DNA of 64,000 nt from positions 3,424,501 to 3,488,500 of the forward strand of contig CAMRHE010000157.1 of the NCBI GenBank assembly GCA_947044405.1, read 5' to 3'. Positions 55,701 through 61,695 of this stretch are shown here, piece by piece; within the stretch, counting starts at the first letter, position 1; the number at the start of each line of letters is the position of its first letter. A model generated the notes under the pieces. It saw only the letters and a list, made by a program, of their open reading frames with translations. It was not told where the DNA came from and did no database searches. This stretch comes from Leptodactylus fallax. Lineage: Eukaryota > Chordata > Amphibia > Anura > Leptodactylidae. Position numbers and translations under genes: made by a program.

Positions 55701-58397
55701 TCCCTGAGCTGGTGGGTGGAGACTAATTGCTGTGATGTCTCCTATAGAGTGCAATAGTGAATTAGAACTTGTTGATCAGTATTTATGTAAATCAAACACT
55801 CGGGTGAACTAGAAATTTGACTATTAGATGCAGCAATATGTCTGTCTGTCTGTCTCTGTTTTGGCACTAACAATTCACCTTATTGGGTGATAGGGGCTAA
55901 CAATTACCCTTTGTTGAAATGGCAAGAATAAAGAAGGCCCAACACACTACAAGACTTGTCATGACAGACACACATCTCCTTATCCACAGAGGATAAGTGT
56001 CAGATTTCTGGGGCCCGACCATGAAGACTCCCAGCACTCAGGAGAACGGGGGCCTAAAAGTCCCCCTGCATCCTCCGTGTGAATGAAATGAGTGTGTGCC
56101 AGCACTCAATTCGGTTCTATGGAGCTTCCAGGACTACAGTCTTCAGCAGCCTCAAGGAAGTGAATGGAGTGTTGGTTGGGCACATGCACTGGCACTTTAT
56201 TCACATGGAGAGTTAAGGGGGTTTTCAGGCCTCCATGCTCTTGATCAGATCAGCAATCAACACTGGGGCAGCACTTTATTTATTTATTTTTTTTTCTCTC
56301 ACAAGGTTAAGGTTAGGTTCACACCTGCGCCTGATCTCCACTCAGGGATTCTGTTCCCCATTCCACTTTCAAAATGCGGAGAGAAGTCCTGCAAGCAGGA
56401 CTATTCTCTTCGCATTTGTCAGGCGGAAACCCACTGGACCCCATTATAGTCTATGGGGTCAGCAGGCTTCTGCGGGTATCTGTTTTTTTTTAAGCGGATT
56501 AGGTTTCCGTTTGCGAGGTCCCCAAGTGGATCCTGAACGCATGTGTGAACCTAGCGTCAGTGTGATAAAGGACATGGCTTTCGTTCCAATTGTTTTGCAA
56601 TGAGAGCAAGACAAAAACACTTGACAACCTTAAAATGTCTCCAGTAGCTATTATACCCTGCAGTTAAAGCAATTTAGGGGGCATAAAACTGCAGATTTCA
56701 CCATAGATTTTAGCTTTCACAACACAATTGGAGGGCATCTGCAACAGTTAAGATATGATGCAAACTTATATTGTAACAACATACCCTAAACTTTGTAATA
56801 TATCTAATTTAAGAAATGTTACCTTATGTATCTTTTTTTTTTTTTTTATCAAGCTGAGTTTCTTTTTACATGTTAGTCTATGGAAAGGGGAAGGGTGATG
56901 CTGGAAAAGACATGTGAATAAGGCTAGGTTCACACTAGCACTGGGCTCTCCGTCATTCGGGTCCCATAGCGTCTGCTAAAACAGCGGTTACCCACAGACT
57001 ATACTGTCGTCAAGTTTCTGCCATTTTTATGCTGAAACCGGCAGAGAGAGAGAAGTCCTCTGCTGATTTTCATCCGAATCCTCTACATAGACTTTGCCAC
57101 AGATGTGAACCTAGCCTAACTGCAGCTGATACCCTGTGAATCAGTGAGATTTTTAATGCTGCTATGTTTTTAAGATATGAGTTCCTTCACTGCACAGAAT
57201 GAAGTAATAAATCAATTACCAGCCTCCTCCTCCTGTATAAGGTGAATATAAAGAAGCAGTCTGATAAGAGCAGCCTAATGAGAAGAAAACTGATTTCTTT
57301 AATAAGATAAATTCTAAAATTCCATATAGGCTAATGCACTATTCATTTATGTTTTAGTTTTTTGTATAATTGGAGTAGCACTTTAAAAATGGCAATGTAC
57401 ACATGCCTTGAAGAGGTCTTCCAACCATGGCTATGGGTACAGGGACTTTCCAGGCTGGGGGCCAATTTGAATACTACTGACCTAACCTCAGGATAGGTCA
57501 TTGCTATCAGATTGGTGGGGGATCGAGACTCAGACCCTGCAGCTGTTCCAGGCAGAAGGGCTCCATCCACTATATAGCAGCAGTGCTGGAGTACTGCAGC
57601 TCTGCTCCTTTAAGTGAAAAGCAGCACCACCACTATTATATAGTGAATGGGGCATTGTGCTTCCAGCTTCATCTCCTGCATAGATTCTGGTCCCCCAGAA
57701 AACCCCTTTTATATGGCAAACAGATATCACACATGGAGGTTCTCTATTTGGTACCGTCACCTTTTAGCCTCAGTGGAGATCCACTAAGAATCTTCTGTTG
57801 TGTGTAATACCACATTTGTCCTCCAAAGGTCACAAGCAGACAGAAGATCTGGCCGAGTGCTGCTGTTTAATAGGAACCTTTGGAAAGCCTTACGTTTTTA
57901 ACAAAACCCTTCAGTTTTGTTTGCTAATAAAATAAATACGCAATATACATTATAACCGTTGGTCTCTAACTTCTGAAATATTGCTCTACTTCTGGTCACA
58001 GTAACATGCCTTTTTTTCCACACCCACTGTTGTTCAAACATTACACAGAACTCTTGCGTGTGTTTTTTTTCATGGTTGTTAATATTGTATATTGGTTCCA
58101 AATGTAGAAAATAGGATTTTTTTTCCCCAAAACTATCACTATGCCATTTCCTGCATTCTGTAGAGTGTAGTTTTTTTTTTTTTTTTTTCCTTTCCATTTG
58201 GAATACACAAATGCATTTGAAAGAAAACTTGAACAAAGATGGTGTTGTACTTTTCACATTGTGTCATTGATTTTCTACTCTGCCTTCAGGTACATTACAT
58301 ATTACATGAAATGGTGATGGGTGGGATGGTTCTGGAGACAAATATGAATGAAGTTGTTGCCCAAGTGGAAGCCCAGAACAAACTGGAGAAGTCTGAG
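23296..58397 (+). CDS. AP3S2: AP-3 complex subunit sigma-2 (sigma-3B), coding exons 1-5; last exon outside window
   Basis: This is the small sigma subunit of the AP-3 adaptor, which sorts cargo from endosomes or trans-Golgi to lysosomes and related organelles. Exons 23296-23364, 23451-23542, 27028-27139, 43866-43937 and 58290-58397 join in frame to 151 residues of a usual 193. The missing 42 residues (the PEIPRNINIG-type tail) must lie beyond base 64000. Landmarks are MIKAILVFNNHGKPR, ETFHLVSKRDDNVCNFLEGG, SLIGGSDYKLIYRHYATLYF, VFVETLDKCFENVCELDLIF and GGMVLETNMNEVVAQVEAQN. The residues SLIGGSDYK and VHYIL favour AP3S2 over its paralogue AP3S1 (LLIGGSDNK, VHNIL), as does the position after ARPIN. 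Introns run from 86 bases to 16.7 kb, and the long ones are filled with transposons. Confidence 0.95.
23451..23542 (+). CDS. AP3S2: AP3S2 coding exon 2
   Basis: The acceptor TTTCTTGCAG ends at 23450 and the donor is GTAGAA at 23543, a weaker donor. The exon encodes SEEMQQQIVRETFHLVSKRD through NFLEGG, plus two bases of a serine codon. The intron before it is only 86 bases and contains a short GCCCCGT tandem. Confidence 0.95.
25737..25797. repeat. A(n)-(TA)n microsatellite
   Basis: An A(18) run (from about 25720) is followed by about 21 TA units and TACATACATA. The open frames reading YIYIYI across it are artefacts. Confidence 0.85.
25895..26642. repeat. Dispersed repeat with GAACCGAAC... motifs and GCCGCGGTCAATAGCGACC
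   Basis: Phrases such as GGGTTCGGCTCATCCCTAA (about 25960) and GGTTCACTCAACACTAATA (about 26625) flank a GC-richer centre with GATGCCGCGGTCAATAGCGA. A similar centre (GATGCCACAACCAATAGCAA) is at 1241. It is probably one or two old non-coding transposons. Confidence 0.4.
27028..27139 (+). CDS. AP3S2: AP3S2 coding exon 3
   Basis: The acceptor TTTTGCAG ends at 27027 and the donor is GTAAAT at 27140. The first base completes Ser. The exon then encodes 37 residues, LIGGSDYKLIYRHYATLYF through LGILDLIQ, essentially identical to mammalian AP3S2. Confidence 0.97.
29598..30108. mobile_element. TTAA-flanked MITE, 511 bp, in AP3S2 intron 3
   Basis: TTAA lies at 29594-29597 and 30109-30112. Ends are AGAGAATCTGTCAGGTCAAT and TTGCCCTGACAGATTCCCT, with GGGACACTAAACCACCCAC mirrored by GTGGGTGGTTTAGTGTCCC. 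The centre holds a GC-rich foldback. Confidence 0.8.
31532..31580. repeat. Palindromic microsatellite (AC)n ... (GT)n
   Basis: ACACACACACATATATATAA is followed by a short spacer and ATATGTGTGTGTGTGTAT, so the block can fold into a long hairpin with a small AT loop. Confidence 0.65.
31636..31790 (+). repeat. Dispersed repeat, TTTCCTCCCACACTCCAAAG ... GCGCTGCGGAATATG
   Basis: The phrases GGTTTCCTCCGGGTATCC, CCTCCCACACTCCAAAG, TAGATTGTGAGCCC and AAGCGCTGCGGAATATGATG followed by ATAATAAATAAAT recall a repeat I know as very common in frog genomes, probably the 3' end of a LINE or a SINE derived from it. The family name is not certain. Confidence 0.5.
32535..32902. mobile_element. TTAA-flanked MITE in AP3S2 intron 3
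   Basis: TTAA lies at 32531-32534 and 32903-32906. Ends are AGTGTTTTTCTGGGCTAAAA and TTAAGCCCAGAAAACCCCT. The subterminal parts carry the CCTGAGGATAGG / GGTGTCAGACTCCC phrases dispersed elsewhere. Confidence 0.75.
34731..34974. repeat. MITE, family II
   Basis: Ends are GCTAGGTTCACACTAGCGTT and CGCTAATGTGAACCTAGTG. The interior has GAGAGAAAAGTCCTCCTTGT and CCCATAGACTATAATGGGG. Confidence 0.68.
35773..36341. repeat. MITE with GGCAGGGTTCACACTA ends and TCCGTT-rich interior (family III)
   Basis: The left end is GGCAGGGTTCACACTACTG and the right end is ACGCTAGTGTGAACACCCCC. The interior is full of GTCCGTTT / AAACGGAC motifs on both strands, A and T runs, and AGTTAGTG repeats. A larger relative begins at 62921. 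Confidence 0.65.
37460..37930 (+). pseudogene. Fossil Tc1-like transposase (third family)
   Basis: The + strand translation, with several stops and shifts, gives SDKSRFCFGSDA, IMSWGAITHHSRSPLVVIRG, then LPDLSPIWHLWDQLGC and QLQHLWASVPQDTIQNLYL. These match the order of the catalytic blocks in Tc1 transposases with the IRGTLT motif. In the last block the catalytic Glu of SPIE is replaced by Trp. The terminal repeats were not found. It is clearly older than the other Tc1 copies here. Confidence 0.65.
38045..38213. repeat. DIRS terminal inverted repeat (3' end of the element)
   Basis: From AATC at 38045 to CACCTGTG at 38213. It is the reverse complement of 43313-43456, except for about 25 extra bases (GTTGAGTATATTGTTAATCT onward) next to the outer end. 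Such terminal extensions are usual in DIRS elements. Confidence 0.88.
38258..38340. repeat. DIRS internal complementary region
   Basis: The first half (TTGTGCTGCTGTTAGGACTA ... ATAATCAACGATT) is the complement of the left outer end. The second half (GATTCCCTTACGTCCTACAG ...) is the complement of the right outer end. They meet at GATT (38306-38309). The region is therefore a copy of the two ends fused, as used to template circularisation. Confidence 0.85.
38398..39420 (-). pseudogene. DIRS tyrosine recombinase, with two single-base frameshifts
   Basis: The SAM-like N-terminal arm starts in the frame of SCARAESTKRNYQRTAKNFF (about 39330). It shifts at an A(7) run near 39283-39289 into FLEWCSKRGVDISNPLTFD, then shifts again near 39140 into DSLVARFLKGAARLKPA. 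In the last open piece (38398-39138) the catalytic residues are Arg68 (TSAKRVGEL), His197 and Arg200 (AHSTRA) and the nucleophile Tyr233 (FVKHYRLD). The position usually held by Trp or His before it (AASxS) is Leu223. The active site is otherwise kept, but the shifts prevent one continuous protein. Confidence 0.87.
39351..41462 (-). CDS. DIRS reverse transcriptase / RNase H / methyltransferase-like polyprotein, open, 703 residues
   Basis: The protein makes the element's DNA copy. From the N-terminus there is an RT domain with VPKPAGRWRMIIDLRYLNRF (residues about 157-176), LDLKDAYLH (203-211), GLPFGISSAP (239-248) and the active site YLDDWLI (272-278). RNase H follows with Asp435 (TTDAS), Glu467 (NWKELRAV), Asp492 (RLDNM) and Asp543 (ADRLS). 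Then comes the DIRS-specific DAM-methyltransferase-like region with DLMA (575-578), FPP (615-617) and WPKRAWF (642-648). All key residues that I can check are present and no stop interrupts the frame. The start overlaps the end of Gag in another frame, which is normal for the group. The - strand places it antisense to AP3S2. Confidence 0.93.
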   Translation of the reverse strand: MIKKARLCLSLLGADLALAAAKVFHLDVVSSPGGALGINLETLDGDFPKPKIEGSPVSDMRSCLPVAKIPVGGRLSLFLSAWREKIQDPWVLQLIQQGYAIEFLCPPRDRFVLTRCLPLSQQGILERSIQEYIRKGALEEVPSLEEGLWVYSPVFLVPKPAGRWRMIIDLRYLNRFIRKKRFRMETISSISSFLLQGDVFVTLDLKDAYLHVPIYLPHRKFLRIAVIVSSHRKHYQFSGLPFGISSAPHTFTKVVAPIVAALRLHGLFVVPYLDDWLIKAQSVSVLLQHLQIAISLLQSLGWLINWEKSEVVPSTKRKFLGYFLDSDRLEISLATARKEKLITAVRQLFRRPRASIRTLMKILGLMSSSIMAVPWALWHLRPLQMEILGIWDRSLPGLNRRIRLSPRTRLSLRWWLHLKDGRSTVQLRWTLLTTDASLTGWGAHLDGNSIKGVWSAPEGRTSSNWKELRAVYRALLHFSPLLKGRAVRIRLDNMTTVLYVNREGGTRSSSLLREADLIFSWAEKNLTHLSAVHIKGSLNSVADRLSRGRAVSGEWSLNPEVFHQITLKYGLPEIDLMATRLNAKVETFCSLYQEDNPLAVDALSIPSRSRLSYIFPPIPMIPRVLMKIRQDQASVIAIIPFWPKRAWFSQLMVMSRGIYWRFPHTQTLVSQGSLKCQDLRRFNLTAWRLTSPYECIEDCQKPS
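41347..42512 (-). pseudogene. DIRS Gag-like protein, frameshifted
   Basis: The ATG at 42512 opens a Gag-like ORF with a cysteine motif (HLTCLDCKTPLPDGY then CRQCHG) and an acidic stretch. It stops at 42126, where the expected EKVNRLLKSIR sequence is in another frame. The original frame resumes at 42104 (GPKVFQVDETLRKLMSSEWK) and breaks again near 41649. The last piece is in a third frame and ends in an Arg/Gly-rich tail (GRFGPGRGKGFSPRRGQ). The product is therefore broken in at least two places. It probably coated element RNA. Confidence 0.8.
43313..43456. repeat. DIRS terminal inverted repeat (5' end of the element)
   Basis: It begins CACAGGTGAGGGAGGTCTCT and ends TACGTCC-type sequence (GTAGGACGTAAGGGAATC). 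It pairs with 38045-38213. Confidence 0.88.
43866..43937 (+). CDS. AP3S2: AP3S2 coding exon 4
   Basis: The acceptor ATGTGCAG ends at 43865 and the donor is GTGAGT at 43938. The exon encodes 24 residues, VFVETLDKCFENVCELDLIF then NVDK. The Asn before VDK replaces the His usual in mammals. It lies only about 400 bases after the end of the DIRS insertion in intron 3. Confidence 0.97.
44029..44391. repeat. TTAA-type MITE after AP3S2 exon 4
   Basis: The left end AGGGGTTTTCCAGTGTAAAT follows TTAA (44025-44028). The right end GGACTGGAAAACCCCT is followed by TTTG, a decayed TTAA. It starts about 90 bases into intron 4. Confidence 0.68.
45185..45419. repeat. MITE, family II
   Basis: Ends are CGCTAGGTTCACACTAGCGTT-like and GCGCTAGTGTGAACCTAGCC. 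The interior has GAGAGAAAAGTCCTGCAAGC and GGTCCCCATGCGAACC. Confidence 0.7.
46363..46586. repeat. MITE, family II, degenerate
   Basis: The left end GCAAGGTTCACATTAATGTT and the interior TTCTTTGGGTCCACTTGGGG match family II. The right end (AACTCTAGTGTGACTGC) has diverged. Confidence 0.5.
46600..46965. repeat. Degenerate minisatellite, about 40-60 base units
   Basis: Units contain AGTGACTGCAGTxTxTATGC, ACCATACAxTGAGTGTA and TATAGGCAGTGACTGCAG in changing order. At least six unit-like blocks can be counted by eye. Confidence 0.55.
47388..47795. repeat. TTAA-flanked MITE, GGTTGTCCTGG family
   Basis: TTAA lies at 47384-47387 and 47796-47799. Ends are GAGGTTGCCTGGGCAAAAAA and TTTGCCTGGACAGCCCC. 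The interior, with CTCGCCTGTCCCCGGAACTC and CTGATTGGCC, is shared with the copies at 49937-50367 and 51123-51588. Confidence 0.75.
48879..49018. repeat. MITE, family II, short copy
   Basis: Ends are GGCTGGGTTCACACCAGCG and CAGGTGTGAACCTAGCG. At about 140 bases it is an internally deleted member. Confidence 0.65.
49937..50367. repeat. TTAA-type MITE, GGTTGTCCAGG family
   Basis: The left end AGGGGTTGTCCAGGTAAAAA follows TTAC (decayed TTAA). The right end TAGCCTGGACAACCCCT precedes TTAA (50368-50371). The interior foldback contains CTGATTGGCCTCAGCGGTCA. Confidence 0.75.
50697..50890. mobile_element. hAT-type MITE, 194 bp, with perfect 8-bp target duplication
   Basis: GTTTAGAC stands on both sides (50689-50696 and 50891-50898). 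The ends CAGAGGTTCCCAAAC and CTTTGGGAATCATTG are inverted and fit the CAG...CTG-type ends of hAT (Charlie-like) elements. It has no coding capacity. Confidence 0.85.
51123..51588. repeat. TTAA-flanked MITE, GGTTGTCCGG family
   Basis: TTAA lies at 51119-51122 and 51589-51592. Ends are AGGGGTTGTCCGGCCTAAAA and TTAGTCTGGACAACCTCT. The interior has GCCTGTCCCTGTTGCTCCGG and repeated AAGGCCAATCAGCG. Confidence 0.78.
52209..53749 (+). mobile_element. Full-length Tc1-type transposon, family A, 1541 bp
   Basis: TA is duplicated at 52207-52208 and 53750-53751. The ends are CAGTACAGACCAAAAGTTTG and CAAACTTTTGGTCTGTACTG, and inverted similarity extends over roughly 70 bases and then weakly further. The left repeat is more decayed than that of the copy at 4848. 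It contains one transposase gene. Confidence 0.93.
52622..53506 (+). pseudogene. Tc1-type transposase, family A, nearly intact
   Basis: A cut-and-paste DDE transposase. The open frame gives 294 residues: part of the paired-type DNA-binding domain (VSPSAVAKTIKRYKETGSHE), the GRPR linker (KGRPRV, 37-42), Asp136 in LWSDESKFEIFG, Asp226 in FQQDNDPKHT and Glu261 in SPIELVW. The four residues DLNP expected before IE are missing, an in-frame 12-base loss close to the catalytic Glu. The usual start (ATGGCAAGAAAAAAA at about 52569) is separated from the frame by a homopolymer-rich scrambled stretch. A one-base shift after 53500 removes the C-terminal GYFEEP end. It is therefore inactive. Confidence 0.88.
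54720..54915. repeat. MITE, family II, degenerate
   Basis: The left end CGCTAGATTCACATTAGCTT and the interior GGAGAGAAAAGTACTGCTTC and TTAAGCGGAATGGGGGAC match the copy at 46363. The right end is poorly kept. Confidence 0.5.
55214..55564. repeat. Inverted-repeat element with GGGTGTGTTCACACAG ends
   Basis: The left end AGGGTGTGTTCACACAG is matched by CTGTGTGAACACACCCT on the right. The interior is GC-rich with TTTCAATGGGAGGCAGAG and GCGGCAGACCGCGGC. A short TTCA flanks both sides, but the length of the target duplication is unclear. The hAT group is possible. Confidence 0.7.
55565..56310. other. AP3S2 intron 4, unassigned stretch
   Basis: Contains a phrase block (ATCAATAGTACAGTxTG ... GCCGTTTTCTCCTCTGC) that also occurs at 30600-30720, so it is part of an old dispersed repeat, plus a (TCTG)n stretch near 55838. 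No coding signature. Confidence 0.35.
56311..56556. repeat. MITE, family II
   Basis: Ends are GGTTAGGTTCACACCTGCGC and ATGTGTGAACCTAGCG. The interior has GAGAGAAGTCCTGCAAGCAG and CCCATTATAGTCTATGGGG. Confidence 0.7.
56922..57117. repeat. MITE, family II
   Basis: Ends are GGCTAGGTTCACACTAGCAC and AGATGTGAACCTAGCC. The interior has AGAGAGAGAAGTCCTCTGC. Confidence 0.7.
58290..58397 (+). CDS. AP3S2: AP3S2 coding exon 5
   Basis: The acceptor CTGCCTTCAG ends at 58289 and the donor is GTAAGT at 58398. The exon encodes 36 residues, VHYILHEMVMGGMVLETNMN through NKLEKSE. It is followed within 110 bases by the Tc1/Penelope composite in intron 5. Confidence 0.97.
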
Positions 58398-58689
58398 GTA
58401 AGTTTATATGAAGAACTACTACAATTATTTATTTTCCTCTTCTTCCATCTGTTGTTGCTAAACTGTAAAGCGTACCTGTCATTTAATCTGCTGTCTCGGG
58501 ATACAGTGGGGGGAAAAAAGTATTTAGTCAGCCACCAATTGTGCAAGTTCTGCCACTTAAAAAGATGAGGCCGGCCTGTAATTGTCATCATAGGTAGACC
58601 TCAACTATGAGAAACAAAATGAGAAAACAAATCCAGAAAATCACATTGCTAGCAGCATAATGTTGTACCGTGTTAGCCATAGAAAGTAG

Positions 58690-58887
58690 TGGAAGAGTGA
58701 AGAAATCAGGTGATACCTTTTAGAGGCTAACTGAGTATATTTGATAAGTAAGCTTTCGGAAATCTAGCTCCCTTCATCAGACATGGTGTTATACAAGAAC
58801 CTGAAAATTCACATTTATACATACACAAAGCATGGATCGCCAAAAGGTTTCTTGGACTAACAAAATGCAATATACGTAGAGAAGTTA
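58690..58887 (-). repeat. Penelope pseudo-LTR, 3' copy
   Basis: Reverse complement of 60376-60568 with few differences. It holds, on the - strand, CTGATGA (58780-58774), a short stem and GAAA (58757-58754), the core layout of a hammerhead ribozyme. Confidence 0.85.
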
Positions 58888-58984
58888 TTTATAACAGGTC
58901 AGGAAATAGTCTAAAATTTGTGGTGCGTGACAGAGGGATCTGTTATCTATCTGTAATGAGGTGGGGATTTGTGACCCTCACAGG

Positions 58985-60324
58985 TCATACATAGTGTGAC
59001 ATGAAGCTGGCATGAATATTAAATCCAAATTGCAGAGTTTGATATTTTTGCATTATCTTGTACTCCCATTGTTTCCTCTCATTCTGCGTCTTAAAATGTC
59101 CCATTAAAACCACAACCCGCAAATCTACAATAGAGTGGTCTTCTCCGGAGAAATGTGCGGCCACTGGGAGATCTGTTCTGCTGTTATTAATGTTGGATCT
59201 GTGTGAGTTCATTCGCTGACTAAGTCTCTGCCCGGTTTCCCCCACATAGAGGCCTATGGTGGGACATTGCACACACATTATGAGATACACCACATTGGAA
59301 GACCTGCAAGAAAATGTCCCCCTAATTCTGTGCACCTGTTGTGACTGTGGGATAGGTACACTGTCAGCGGTGTGGATGTGCTTGCAGGTCATGCACCTGT
59401 TTTGCAGGTGAGGTGCCATTTTCAGTTGGGGCCTTCAGGGCACTCCAGACAATAATACGCCTAAGGTTTGGTGGTTGTCGAGAGGAAAGGAGAGGGGGGA
59501 CTGGAAATATGTCCTTAAGTCTGTTGTCCCTATGTAGCACAGGTTGGAGCTCCTTGGCAATCCTTCGTAGGATCTCCAGCTGTGGGTTGTAGGTGACAAC
59601 TAGGGGCACTCGGGCTTCTTTCTGGGTCTCTTTATATGTGAGCAGACTGTCTCTGTTAATGGCTGCTGCTCTGTTTAATTGGTTGTCCGTCACTTTTGGT
59701 TTGTATCCCAATCGGAGAAATTTCGTCCTCAGATCCTGGAGGTGCTTGCCCAGGTCTGCTTTGTCGGAGCAAATACGATTGTATCGTATAGCCTGGCTGT
59801 AAATAATAGATTGTCTTGTGTGCTTGGGGTGGAAGCTGTCGTTTCTCAGGTAGGCCGTTCTGTCTGTGGGTTTGTGTTATATTGATGTGAGTATCCGGTG
59901 GTCTTTGATGTATATTGTGGTGTCCAGAAAGTGAATAGCTAAGTTTAAGGTTGATGGTAGGTTGAAAGTCATTGAAGTCATTATGGAATTGAAGTAGGGC
60001 TTCCTCACCTGCAGTCCAGATGACAAGGATATCATCGATATAACGAAGGTAAATCATAGGTTTGGTGGTGCATGTTGATAAATATGCTCCTTCCAGTTCT
60101 GCCATCAAGAGATTTGCATACTGGGGTGCACAACTGGTCCCCATTGAAGTTCCCATTCGCTGTAGATATAGATCCTCTCCAAAAGTAAAATAGTTGTGGC
60201 TAAGGATGAATTGTATGAGCTGCGTTACTGATTCTGTTGGGAGGTTTTGTTTTTCCAGGTGTACCCGACATGCTGCAACTCCATCCTTGTGGGGAATGTT
60301 GGTATACAGGGATTCCACATCCAT
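58985..60324 (-). pseudogene. Penelope-like RT plus GIY-YIG endonuclease, frameshifted
   Basis: The RT part (60324 downward) has VESLYTNIPHKDG, FGEDLYLQRMGTSMGTSCAP and the active site YLRYIDDILVIW. The frame shifts near 59900 and a second piece (59711-59364) gives LGYKPKVTDNQLNRAAAINR-type linker sequence. A further shift leads to the endonuclease (59419-58985), with MTCKHI, VVYLIMCVQC, the GLYVGETGQRLSQRMNSHR core and conserved AAHFSGEDH. Three frames are used, so at least two indels have broken the gene. The N-terminal RT blocks are absent. Confidence 0.9.
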
Positions 60325-60375
60325 GGTGGCTAAAATGGTACCCTCAGGTAGTGGGCCCAGGGCATTCAGTTTGTA

Positions 60376-60568
60376 TAACTTCTCTACGTATATTGCATTT
60401 TGTTAGTCCAAGAATCCTTTTGAAGATCTATGCCTTGTGTATGTATAAATAATGTGAATTTTCAGGTTCTTGTATAACACCATGTCTGATGAAGGGAGCT
60501 AGACTTCCGAAAGCTTACTTATCAAATATACTAAGCCTCTAAAAGGTATCGCCTGACTTCTTCACTCT
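60376..60568 (+). repeat. Penelope pseudo-LTR, inverted copy
   Basis: It starts TAACTTCTCTACGTATATTG and ends at the target duplication. On the + strand it carries CTGATGA (60486-60492) and GAAA (60509-60512). Confidence 0.85.
60486..60537 (+). ncRNA. Possible hammerhead-ribozyme core in the Penelope repeat
   Basis: CTGATGA is followed by a potential stem II (GGGAG pairing with CTTCC, loop CTAGA) and GAAA. A possible stem III follows, GCTTA with TAAGC. I could not define a convincing stem I or the cleavage triplet, so this is a candidate only. Penelope-like elements are known to carry such motifs. Confidence 0.45.
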
Positions 60569-60813
60569 TCCAGAAAATCACATTATCTGATTTTTTTTTC
60601 TTTAAGAATTTATTTGCAAATTATGGTGGAAAATAAGTATTTGGTCACCTACAAACAAGCAAGATTTCTGGCTCTCACAGACCTGTAACTTCTTCTTTAA
60701 GAGGCTCCTCTGTCCTCCACTCATTACCTGTAGTAATGGCACCTGTTTGACATTGTTATCAGTATAAATGACACCTGTCCTCAACCTCAAACAGTCACAC
60801 CCCAAACTCCACT

Positions 60814-61695
60814 ATGGTGAAGACCAAAGAGCTGTGGAAGGACACCAGAAACAAAATTGTAGACCTGCACCAGGCTGGGAAGACGGAATCTGCAATAGGC
60901 AAGCAGCTTGGTGTGAAGAAATCAACTGTGGGAGCAATAATTAGAAAATGGAAGACATACAAGACCACTGATAATCTCCCTCGATCAGGGGCTCCACACA
61001 AGATCTCACCCCGTGGGGTCAAAACGATGACAAGAACGGTGAGCTAAAATCCCAGAACCACACGGGCGGACTTAGTGAATGACCTGCAGAAAGCTGGGAC
61101 TAACGTAACAAAGGCTACCGTCAGTAACACACTACGCAGCCAGGGACTCAGATCCTGCAGTGCCAGACGTGTCCTCCTGCTTAAGCCAGTACATATCCGG
61201 GCCCGTCTGAAGTTCGCTAAAGAGCATTTGGATGTTCCAGAAGAGTATTGGGAGAATGTCATATGGTCAGATGAAACCAAAGTAGAACTGTTTGGTAGAA
61301 ACACAACTCGTCGTGTTTGGAGGAGAGTGAATGCTGAGTTGCATCCAAAGAACACCATACCTACTGTGAAGCATGGGGGTGGCAAGATCATGCTTTGGGG
61401 CTGTTTCTCTGCAAAGGGACCAGGACGACTGATCCGTGTATATGAAAGAATGAATGGGGCCATGTATCGTGAGATTTTGAGTTCAAACCTCCTTCCATCA
61501 GCAAGGGCAAAGATGAAACGTGTCTGGGTCTTTCAGCATGACAATGATCCCAAGCACACCACCAGGGCAATGAAGGAGTGGCTTCGTAAGAAGCATTTCA
61601 AGGTCCTGGAGTGGCCTAGCCAGTCTTCAGATCTCATCCCCATAGAAAACCATTGGAGGGAGTTGAAAGTCCATGTTGCCCAGCGACAGCCCTAA
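60814..61695 (+). pseudogene. Tc1-type transposase, family B, with two nonsense codons
   Basis: The ATG at 60814 opens [20 protein letters not shown]. The helix-turn-helix part ([20 protein letters not shown]) is followed by a TAA at 61045 that replaces a Lys codon seen in the copy at 5226-5707. The same frame continues with [10 protein letters not shown], Asp in [27 protein letters not shown], Asp in [11 protein letters not shown] and Glu in IPIENHW, and meets a second stop after QRQP at 61693. The DDE triad is present, but the two stops make it dead. Confidence 0.9.

Larger units (their letters stand above)
43938..58289 (+). other. AP3S2 intron 4 (14.4 kb), contents overview
   Basis: No host exon was found between exons 4 and 5. 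The intron carries many MITEs (TTAA-flanked ones at 44029-54006 and TAGGTTCACAC types at 45185-57117), a minisatellite at 46600-46965, a hAT-type MITE at 50697-50890 and a Tc1 element at 52209-53749. A dispersed repeat starting GGGAACCTATCAGCAGC spans about 49069-49900. The stretch 57440-57710 is another degenerate repeat. Confidence 0.5.
58648..60568 (-). mobile_element. Penelope-like element (Neptune-like), 5'-truncated, with inverted pseudo-LTR
   Basis: On the - strand it encodes the later part of a reverse transcriptase followed by a GIY-YIG endonuclease. The sequence TCCAGAAAATCACATT is duplicated on both sides (58632-58647 and 60569-60584), a 16-base target duplication inside the family B Tc1. 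The 3' pseudo-LTR (58648-58887) is repeated in inverted orientation at 60376-60568, a structure known from this retroelement class. The RT begins without its N-terminal part, so the copy is truncated. Confidence 0.92.

Noticed and set aside
23296..58397. AP3S1 as the identity of the adaptor gene
   Set aside because: SLIGGSDYK and VHYIL match AP3S2 and not AP3S1, and ARPIN is the known neighbour of AP3S2.
60795..61463. Open frames on the - strand over the second family B transposase
   Set aside because: Antisense shadows of the transposase on the + strand.
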